Position numbers and translations under genes: made by a program
Notes under the pieces: model-generated
Told to the model about the DNA's origin: nothing
Seen by the model: only the letters and a program-made list of their open reading frames with translations
Database searches by the model: none
Part shown: piece after piece, positions 58,305 to 64,000 of the stretch
How the letters are laid out: each line of letters starts with the position of its first letter
Position numbering within the stretch: position 1 is the first letter of the stretch
Source: an uncultured Alphaproteobacteria bacterium
GTDB taxonomy: Bacteria > Pseudomonadota > Alphaproteobacteria > RF32 > CAG-239
NCBI GenBank assembly: GCA_944390275.1
Contig: CALXPL010000005.1
Coordinates: 48,839-112,838 of the forward strand
Direction of reading: 5' to 3'
Length of the DNA: 64,000 nt

Positions 58305-58400
58305 GCTTCTCTATCTTTTGATAAGTTACTCTTTTAAGTAATATGTTAACAAAATGATTACTTTTCTGTGCTAGCTTATTCCTCATATAGGAGAAAAATT

Positions 58401-59060
58401 ATGCTCGATATTGTCTTGGACGGTAATAAAGGAACGGAATTTTGCGGAAAGAAATATCCGGTCTTCATCATTGAAAAACAACCCCTTTACGGCTGGGGAA
58501 TGTATCGCCGCTTGGCTCAGCAAATTGTTACCGATTATGCTCAGGAAAAAGCGGTTGTCTTATTGAATCATGATGAAAAATTTTCGATTAATAAACTTTC
58601 TATTGCTCTGTTTGTTGCCGCTTTGCAAATCGAAAATAATTTAGAATTGGCGGTGTTTAAAGTCGATGATTTCGTTGCGGCTCGCAAAGCCTATGAACCT
58701 TATTTGTCTTTGACTATCGCTCTTAAGTTTGCCTTGTTTATGCTTCATGATACACCTCATCAAATTTATAAAAATATTGAAGGTATGGGCTATTTGGGCT
58801 TGAATATTAAACATGATTTTTCGCAAAATAAATTGATTTTGGATTATGTCGGGGCTGATGATGCTCTCTATTTGGAAACGCAAACCGATAATGTTGCCGA
58901 TGCCCTTATTTATGCCGCGGTCTTGAAAACTTTGGCTTTGGCTAAAATTAAAGCTAAATATCATATTGAAATGGTTTTAAACGAAACAAATTATCCGATT
59001 GATACCGATTATCTTATCGGACAGGTTTTGCGCAAGGCTTCCGTGTGGTTGAAGTCTTGA
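58401..59060 (+). CDS. Unknown cytosolic protein
   Basis: A 219-residue protein starting at ATG 58401 behind ATAGGAGAA; an in-frame start at 58368 has no such site. It is helical with mixed strands and no signal or membrane segment. Visible stretches are 'LYGWGMYRRLAQQIVTDYAQ', 'NNLELAVFKVDDFVAARKAY' and 'MGYLGLNIKHDFSQNKLILD'. No family recognised. The codon choice and ribosome site are like those of the core genes. The promoter with operator upstream suggests regulated expression. Confidence 0.55.
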   Translation: MLDIVLDGNKGTEFCGKKYPVFIIEKQPLYGWGMYRRLAQQIVTDYAQEKAVVLLNHDEKFSINKLSIALFVAALQIENNLELAVFKVDDFVAARKAYEPYLSLTIALKFALFMLHDTPHQIYKNIEGMGYLGLNIKHDFSQNKLILDYVGADDALYLETQTDNVADALIYAAVLKTLALAKIKAKYHIEMVLNETNYPIDTDYLIGQVLRKASVWLKS

Positions 59061-59123
59061 TGGGTTTAGCTCGATTTTGCCAATTATCCTGCTTTGATAC
59101 AATACCATTTAACTCTATAGGCA

Positions 59124-59492
59124 TTAAAACCCATATACAAAGGGAAATGTTTCTCCGGTAAGGAGATACATCCGATATATATAATCTATAATAAAGATTA
59201 TTATGCTAAAAAATGATATGATTGTTGCAAAAAATAAATGTCTGTGCCGTAATTTAAATGAACAGTAAAGTGTTCCTGCAAGAAATAGGAGCCATATCAA
59301 ACAATAAAAGGTAAAATTCAATGGATTTTCCCAATACCACCCGCAACCTTCTGTTCCCCACGGAAGAGATGGTTCATATATTTCAAAAATATATCCCAAA
59401 CATATAATAAACAAAAGAAGTATATTGATAAAATTAAATAAGAAGAGAGGTATTTTTTTTATGCAAAATTTCAAACTTACCATTGTTTTCAA
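59124..59492 (-). CDS. Small membrane protein, possible immunity protein
   Basis: A 122-residue protein with three predicted transmembrane helices ('LFLFNFINILLLFIICLGYI', 'FTFYCLIWLLFLAGTLYCSF', 'FFATIISFFSIIIFIIDYIY') and a short periplasmic loop with Cys and Trp ('LPWGTEGCGWYWENP'). It is AT-rich and lies just downstream, on the same strand, of a fragment resembling an L,D-transpeptidase toxin. Small polytopic proteins in this position often are immunity proteins for envelope-active toxins; this is inference. Confidence 0.5.
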   Translation of the reverse strand: MKTMVSLKFCIKKIPLFLFNFINILLLFIICLGYIFEIYEPSLPWGTEGCGWYWENPLNFTFYCLIWLLFLAGTLYCSFKLRHRHLFFATIISFFSIIIFIIDYIYRMYLLTGETFPFVYGF

Positions 59493-59579
59493 TCCTTTTT
59501 ATCTTCATTGTTTTGAGTATATAACAACATGGGTAAAAGTAAATTATTATTTACTTTACCCTAATTTTATTTAATTATT

Positions 59580-59865
59580 TTACCAGCATTTTTTTGGATA
59601 TTTAACTTGCAGCATCATATCTTGACCATAATCTACAAATTTGTTCGTAAAATCATCCATCCCGTTAGCTAAATCCACACATCCGCCAGAACCAAATTCT
59701 GCTCCACCATGAATATGTAATCCTGTGCGATTTAAGCTATTTGTTCCTTCTGTAGGTTTTAAATCAATTTTATGGTTTCCCCACGAACGCCTTCCTCCTT
59801 TCCAACCAAGCAATCCTGTTGGACTAAGTATTTGTTTGAATAATGGTAAGTCATTAAAGCTATTT
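59580..59865 (-). pseudogene. Fragment of a secreted L,D-transpeptidase-like toxin (DUF2778/Tlde1-like)
   Basis: The open frame runs from about 59865 to the stop at 59580 with no convincing ATG; a TTG at 59813 is the only start-like codon. The residues 'TGLHIHGGAEFGSGGCVDLA' carry the HxxG...SxGCVDL hallmark of the L,D-transpeptidase/DUF2778 active site, with the catalytic Cys in GGC, preceded by 'RRSWGNHKIDLKPTEGTNSL'. This is the C-terminal catalytic part only; the N-terminal delivery domain is missing. It looks like an orphan toxin tip from a polymorphic toxin locus. A membrane protein that may be its immunity partner follows. Confidence 0.55.
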
Positions 59866-59942
59866 TTTTAAGTTTTATCTGTTTGCTTTCGTACAGAATG
59901 AAAATCGGTAGGAATGGATTTTGTGTTCTTCTTCCTTTTATG

Positions 59943-59968
59943 AAAAATCCCCGAGAAACCTCGGGGAT
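59943..59968 (-). terminator. Terminator for the 60002-61288 gene
   Basis: ATCCCCGAG (59947-59955) pairs with CTCGGGGAT (59960-59968); on the minus strand followed by TTTTTC, 33 bases after the stop. Confidence 0.85.
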
Positions 59969-60001
59969 AGTTCTTTCCGGTTTTTTACCTCTTTATCTCT
60001 T

Positions 60002-61288
60002 TTACATCTCACTCAGTCGGCTGACTATTGTTTCCGCAAATACGCGCAACGGGCTGGATAATATATGCGGTCTTAAGTCTTTCGGCTCAATTTTCATGCT
60101 TTGACTTAACTCAATAAAATTATCCCAATCTATCGCATATCTCGGGCATAATAATTTTACTAAATTGTGGCAGTCATAACGAATGGTCGGGTCAACATAT
60201 ATCCCTTTGCTGCAGATGGCGGTGTTTATTCCCGCATTCGCCGTTTCACATGAGGCATATGAATCCATCGTATGGACAACTAAGGTATTGTCATAGCCCA
60301 AAATTGCCGGATAAATGTTGCCCAGCTTTTCCATTTGTTGAAATTCTTTTTCGTGTGGGCCCGAATATATGCGCCAATTCTTGGGTAAGCGGTCTTCTTC
60401 CGTTTGTGCCAATCGTTTGCAATTTTGAAAAACAATCTTTTCTTCTTTGGCGCATTGTTCGTATATGTAATCCGTGATGTTGTTCGGAGTACGCGGACCG
60501 TTGATAATGACAACACCATAGCCTTGCTTGCTCATCTTTTGCGCATCATGAAACAGTTTTTGGGCAAAGTTTATGCTGAAATCTATTTCGTTGCCTTCAA
60601 CACGGCCGCCTAAGCAGATTACGATTTTTTTCGGTGCCGCGATGAAATTTTCTAATTTTGTAACAAGCGTTTGTAATGCCGGTTCTTGTTGGCATTTTTC
60701 TAATTTCTTTATCAATTCTTTTTTCTGTTTGCGGATTTTGTGTTGGTTGAAATTGTTGAGCGTGCCTACCGTTACCAAGCTCCTTTTCTTTAGTTTGGTG
60801 TTTTGCAACAAACGTATGCGTGAACTCAAGGTCAGTAAATGTTTGGGAATGTTTATCAAGTCAACATAACGGTATGGGTGCAAGCGGCTGGTTAAAACAG
60901 AGGTCAATATTTTACCCATGTTGTGTTCGCGGTAGTAATCTTTTACACAGCGGCATATCGTGTCAACATCCTTGAAAGCCTGTTTGTTGCGGGCTTGAGT
61001 GTATGCCGTGATGAAAACACGCGGCGGTTCTTTCTTGTCGGCAAAATATTTATCCAACATCGGATAGACGGTTTTTTTGTACTGCTCATAATTTTTGAAT
61101 TTTGAATAGGAGAGTTGCTCCTTTAAGTCGTTAATCATGTCAACATCGGTCGGAAGCAAAAACATATCTTTTTCCGCATATTGATTGCCGGTCAATTCGG
61201 AGAGGGCTTCAAAAGCTCCGTAAATTTGATGCTGTTCTCCGACATTCGGCGTGCCTAAAGCAAAAACCGTAAAATTTAAATCGGTCAT
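60002..61288 (-). CDS. ELM1-like (DUF1022 family) glycosyltransferase-type protein
   Basis: A 428-residue protein starting at the ATG at 61288 (MTDLNFTVFALGTPN) with AAAGGAAC upstream; a longer Lys/Arg-rich leader from 61330 is rejected. Two Rossmann-like halves are visible: 'FTVFALGTPNVGEQHQIYGA' and later 'KKIVICLGGRVEGNEIDFSI', 'GYGVVIINGPRTPNNITDYI', 'LVVHTMDSYASCETANAGIN'. The last three fit the C-terminal half of ELM1/DUF1022 proteins, which have a GT-B-like fold. Bacterial members lie near lipid A or LPS genes, but the substrate is unknown. Confidence 0.5.
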   Translation of the reverse strand: MTDLNFTVFALGTPNVGEQHQIYGAFEALSELTGNQYAEKDMFLLPTDVDMINDLKEQLSYSKFKNYEQYKKTVYPMLDKYFADKKEPPRVFITAYTQARNKQAFKDVDTICRCVKDYYREHNMGKILTSVLTSRLHPYRYVDLINIPKHLLTLSSRIRLLQNTKLKKRSLVTVGTLNNFNQHKIRKQKKELIKKLEKCQQEPALQTLVTKLENFIAAPKKIVICLGGRVEGNEIDFSINFAQKLFHDAQKMSKQGYGVVIINGPRTPNNITDYIYEQCAKEEKIVFQNCKRLAQTEEDRLPKNWRIYSGPHEKEFQQMEKLGNIYPAILGYDNTLVVHTMDSYASCETANAGINTAICSKGIYVDPTIRYDCHNLVKLLCPRYAIDWDNFIELSQSMKIEPKDLRPHILSSPLRVFAETIVSRLSEM

Positions 61289-61434
61289 TCTTTTTGTTCC
61301 TTTCTTTTTTGATTTTCTTTTTCTTCTCATATTATTTTTGTTTTCTTAATTTTTTCTTGATTTTTTTTGCTTGTGTTCTTGTCAATTTTCTGCTTTCTAT
61401 AACGATATGATTTTTCTTTAATGCTGAGGGGTAT

Positions 61435-63048
61435 ATGTTACGAATTAATAATCTTAAAGCCGCGCTGGATGTCGATGACGCTTCTTTGAAAGTTTTGGTC
61501 GCGCAAAAACTCAAGATTGATGTCGCGGAGGTCTTGTCTTTGCAACTGGTTAAAAAAGCCGTTGATGCACGTAACAAAGCCCATGTTCATTTTGTGTTGG
61601 CCGTTGATGTTACGCTACGCAACAATCAAGACGATGCCTTAGCCGCCTTAAATGACAAAGATGTTTTTCCGATTAAGGAAATGAAACCTCATGTCTTTGA
61701 ACCTTGTGAGCCTTCTTCCTTGCCGCCCGTGGTGGTCGGAAGCGGTCCGGCCGGTATGTTTGCCGCTTTGGCTCTGGCGGAAGCCGGTCTGAAACCCCTT
61801 GTTTTGGAACGCGGTAAAACCGTGGAGCAACGTCTTAAAGATGTGGATTTGTTTTGGAAAAACGGGGTGCTTAATACGGAATCTAATGTCCAATTCGGGG
61901 AAGGGGGTGCCGGTACTTTTTCTGACGGAAAGCTCATGACCGGTATTAAGAAAGATGCCTATACCCTTAAAGTTCTTCATGAATTTGTTCATGCCGGAGC
62001 ACCGCGCGATATTCTCTATTTGGCAAAACCTCATATCGGAACCGATAATCTTGCCAAAATCGTGCCGAACCTGCGTCATAAAATTTTGACCTTGGGCGGA
62101 GAATTTCGCTTTCAACATAAACTTTGTGATCTTATTTGCGAAAATAATCGTCTTAAAGCGTTGCTCGTGCAAAATGAAAAAAATGAAATTTATTCTTTGC
62201 CCTGCGATAAGGTTATTCTCGCTCTCGGACATTCGGCTCGCGATACTTTTGAAATGCTTTATCGAAACCATGTGGCTCTTGAGGCAAAAGCCTTTTCCGT
62301 CGGAGCGCGAATTGAACATTTGCAAGAAATGATTAATCGCGCGCAATATGGCTCTTTTGCTCATCATCCCGCTTTGGGAGCCGCGGATTATAAGTTAGCC
62401 GTACATTTGCCGAATGGTCGTTCCGCTTACACCTTTTGTATGTGCCCCGGTGGCGAAGTGGTGGCGGCGGCTTCCGAAAATGGTCGGGTGGTAACCAACG
62501 GTATGAGCCGCTATGCCCGAAACAAAATTAATGCCAATGCCGCCGTGTTGGTCGGAGTTACCCCTCAGGATTTCGGAAGTTCTCATCCGCTGGCCGGAAT
62601 GTTCTTCCAAAGAAAAATTGAAGAAAATGCCTTTCTTGCCGGTGGAAAAACTTATAAAGCTCCGGCTCAAAAAGTCGGTGATTTTCTCAAACAACGGGCT
62701 TCAACCGCTTGGGGAGAAGTTAAACCTTCTTATACTCCGGGGGTGGTGATGACTAATCTTGATGACGTCTTGCCCGATTTTGTTATCGATACGATGCGGT
62801 CGGCTTTGTGCGAATTTGATAAAAAATTACACGGCTTTGCTCATCCCGATGCGCTCTTAACCGCACCCGAAACGCGAAGTTCTTCTCCTATCCGCTTGTT
62901 GCGCGGGGAAAATTTTCAATCCCTCTCGCATGAAGGCTTGTATCCTTGCGGGGAAGGGGCGGGTTATGCCGGCGGAATTATGTCGGCTGCCGTCGATGGT
63001 CTTAAAACCGCTCAAGCCTTGTGTGAGCTGGCAAAAGTAGAGAAATAA
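61435..63048 (+). CDS. FAD-dependent oxidoreductase (COG2509 type)
   Basis: A 537-residue protein. After an N-terminal domain of about 95 residues ('MLRINNLKAALDVDDASLKV'), the FAD motif 'VVVGSGPAGMFAALALAEAG' (about 98-117) and 'VLERGKTVEQRLKDVDLFWK' follow, then 'NVQFGEGGAGTFSDGKLMTG', 'FSVGARIEHLQEMINRAQYG', 'TFCMCPGGEVVAAASENGRV' and a final 'GLYPCGEGAGYAGGIMSAAV'. These are the segments of the uncharacterised FAD-dependent dehydrogenase group COG2509. GAGGGG precedes the ATG. The reaction is unknown. All key Gly residues of the nucleotide fold are present. Confidence 0.88.
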   Translation: MLRINNLKAALDVDDASLKVLVAQKLKIDVAEVLSLQLVKKAVDARNKAHVHFVLAVDVTLRNNQDDALAALNDKDVFPIKEMKPHVFEPCEPSSLPPVVVGSGPAGMFAALALAEAGLKPLVLERGKTVEQRLKDVDLFWKNGVLNTESNVQFGEGGAGTFSDGKLMTGIKKDAYTLKVLHEFVHAGAPRDILYLAKPHIGTDNLAKIVPNLRHKILTLGGEFRFQHKLCDLICENNRLKALLVQNEKNEIYSLPCDKVILALGHSARDTFEMLYRNHVALEAKAFSVGARIEHLQEMINRAQYGSFAHHPALGAADYKLAVHLPNGRSAYTFCMCPGGEVVAAASENGRVVTNGMSRYARNKINANAAVLVGVTPQDFGSSHPLAGMFFQRKIEENAFLAGGKTYKAPAQKVGDFLKQRASTAWGEVKPSYTPGVVMTNLDDVLPDFVIDTMRSALCEFDKKLHGFAHPDALLTAPETRSSSPIRLLRGENFQSLSHEGLYPCGEGAGYAGGIMSAAVDGLKTAQALCELAKVEK

Positions 63049-63166
63049 GGTCTTACAACCCCTTGAACCATGGAATATATGGCGTTTGTGTCATTTTGTT
63101 ATGCCGGACTTTTCCGTTTGGAACAAAATTTGCCAACTCGATATACAAATATTGGTGCAGAGTGCT

Positions 63167-64000
63167 TTATTTCATATTATCTCGTCCGTTATATTCCGTA
63201 CAGTTCCATGTACCGCCTTTGCAGGTAGGAGATGATTTAAACTCTCCGTCGGTGGTGCAATAATCGTTGCTCGAAATTTCCCATCCTTCGTTATCTCCTG
63301 CTATGTGGCTGTTTTTATAACTTTCACATTCTGATACAGTAGAAAATAATCCTTCATTTGTCATTCCTGACAAGGTCTTAATTTCTCCCGTTAACGGACA
63401 TCGTAATTGCTGTCTTTTCCATACGGCAAGGCTGTTTCCTCCCACTACGACTGCAGAGCATGGAGAGGTTTTTAATATTACTGCTCTGTATTCGGCTTTT
63501 GTTTCGAATTGTTCACATGTTTTTTTGCTCTCGTTCCAACGATATCCCTCAAACGTATAACAGCCGTTGATATAATAATCCGATGAACACTGCGGACGGC
63601 TGCATGATGCCCCTTTAGGACAATTTGAGTAGCTTCCTATGGTTGTATCGGGGCGTTTACAAACACAAGTTCCATTTTTCATTTCGTAATCTTCATATCC
63701 TTTGCATGAGGTGAGGCAATATTTTCTTGAACAACTTTCTTGTTTGCATATACCTCCGGTCGGACAAGAGGATAAACTACATTCGTTGGGACAAATGCAA
63801 ACACTTCCCTGAAGCTCATATCCCGAACTACATCTTCCTGTTTTATAATACTTGCCGGAACAAGATTCATAATTACAATCATATCCTGTCGGGCAAGACG
63901 ATAAATCTCCTTGGTTTGGGCAAGTACAAGTCTTGTTATAAGAATTCCAATCGTAACCGGAAGCGCAGCCATCGACTTTGTAATATTTTCCGCTGCATTT
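63167..64000 (-). CDS. Cys-rich secreted repeat protein (5' end outside window)
   Basis: The minus-strand frame is open from the window edge (64000) to the stop at 63167, 277 residues seen; the ATG at 63682 is internal. Repeats of about 40 residues begin near the edge: 'KCSGKYYKVDGCASGYDW', 'CPNQGDLSSCPTGYDCNYES', 'CSGKYYKTGRCSSGYELQGS', 'CPNECSLSSCPTGGICKQES'. These are followed by a longer, less repeated C-terminal domain ('CYTFEGYRWNESKKTCEQFE', 'LTGEIKTLSGMTNEGLFSTV'). The style of Cys repeats resembles that of the protein at 42254-43675. It is likely a disulfide-rich surface or extracellular protein; the signal peptide, if any, is not in the window. Confidence 0.7.
   Translation of the reverse strand, partial: KCSGKYYKVDGCASGYDWNSYNKTCTCPNQGDLSSCPTGYDCNYESCSGKYYKTGRCSSGYELQGSVCICPNECSLSSCPTGGICKQESCSRKYCLTSCKGYEDYEMKNGTCVCKRPDTTIGSYSNCPKGASCSRPQCSSDYYINGCYTFEGYRWNESKKTCEQFETKAEYRAVILKTSPCSAVVVGGNSLAVWKRQQLRCPLTGEIKTLSGMTNEGLFSTVSECESYKNSHIAGDNEGWEISSNDYCTTDGEFKSSPTCKGGTWNCTEYNGRDNMK

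Noticed and set aside
63679..63972. 97-codon minus-strand frame 'MAALPVTIGILITRL'
   Set aside because: It is out of frame with the Cys-repeat protein that reads through to the window edge.

Overview
The window reads as a low-GC, fermentative, host-associated alphaproteobacterium-like genome (inference from gene content; no 16S rRNA is present). Supporting signs are a single-chain pyruvate:ferredoxin oxidoreductase, the core run murF-nrdR-nusB-def-fmt, glmS followed by tRNA-Pro, and many small lipoproteins and Cys-rich secreted proteins. Two styles of translation start coexist: clear Shine-Dalgarno starts in the phage and core genes, and AT-rich starts without one in a set of small envelope genes.

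Layout. 1-18.9 kb: the late half of a lambda-like siphophage (prophage), from the major capsid protein through head-tail connectors, tail tube, tail chaperone (probable -1 frameshift), tape measure, split tail-fibre genes, NlpC/P60, TipJ-type tip protein, lysis enzyme, holin and a nested Rz/Rz1 spanin pair. Four non-structural cassettes interrupt it: a PD-(D/E)XK nuclease (2.4-3.5 kb), an AbiEi/AbiEii toxin-antitoxin pair (5.5-7.1 kb), an unknown protein (10.1-10.7 kb) and a zinc-ribbon protein (15.0-15.2 kb). The first three end in a rho-independent terminator placed just before the next structural gene. 19.0-29.3 kb: a small serine recombinase followed by an AT-rich defence island with an Eco57I-class methyltransferase, a GIY-YIG/SF2 helicase giant, a convergent OLD-type ATPase-TOPRIM nuclease, and a HEPN + PD-(D/E)XK/DUF2075 pair.

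29.5-37 kb: miscellaneous accessory genes (kinase-GNAT fusion, SMR exporter, lipoproteins, unknown proteins), most with private terminators. 37.1-40.7 kb: nifJ. 40.8-42.2 kb: a striking non-coding block of five copies of a 79-bp core separated by almost pure purine spacers, next to a row of four strong hairpins. 42.3-46 kb: a Cys-rich secreted protein and two lipoprotein-type proteins. 46.1-50.1 kb: murF, nrdR, nusB, def, fmt. 50.2-55.8 kb: a coiled-coil/TrbC-like membrane protein with coding minisatellites, a BamE/SmpA-like lipoprotein, a hexapeptide acyltransferase and glmS. 55.8-56.3 kb: tRNA-Pro(CGG) followed by a 188-bp tandem repeat that regenerates the tRNA 3' end. 56.4-64 kb: small membrane proteins, a nitroreductase, an orphan toxin-like fragment with a possible membrane immunity protein, an ELM1-like protein, an FAD-dependent oxidoreductase and the end of a second Cys-rich secreted protein cut by the window edge.

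For novelty the best candidates are the terminator-ended cargo cassettes in the phage late operon, the HEPN + nuclease-NTPase pair, the methyltransferase/GIY-YIG-helicase pair, and the purine-rich repeat array with its hairpin cluster.
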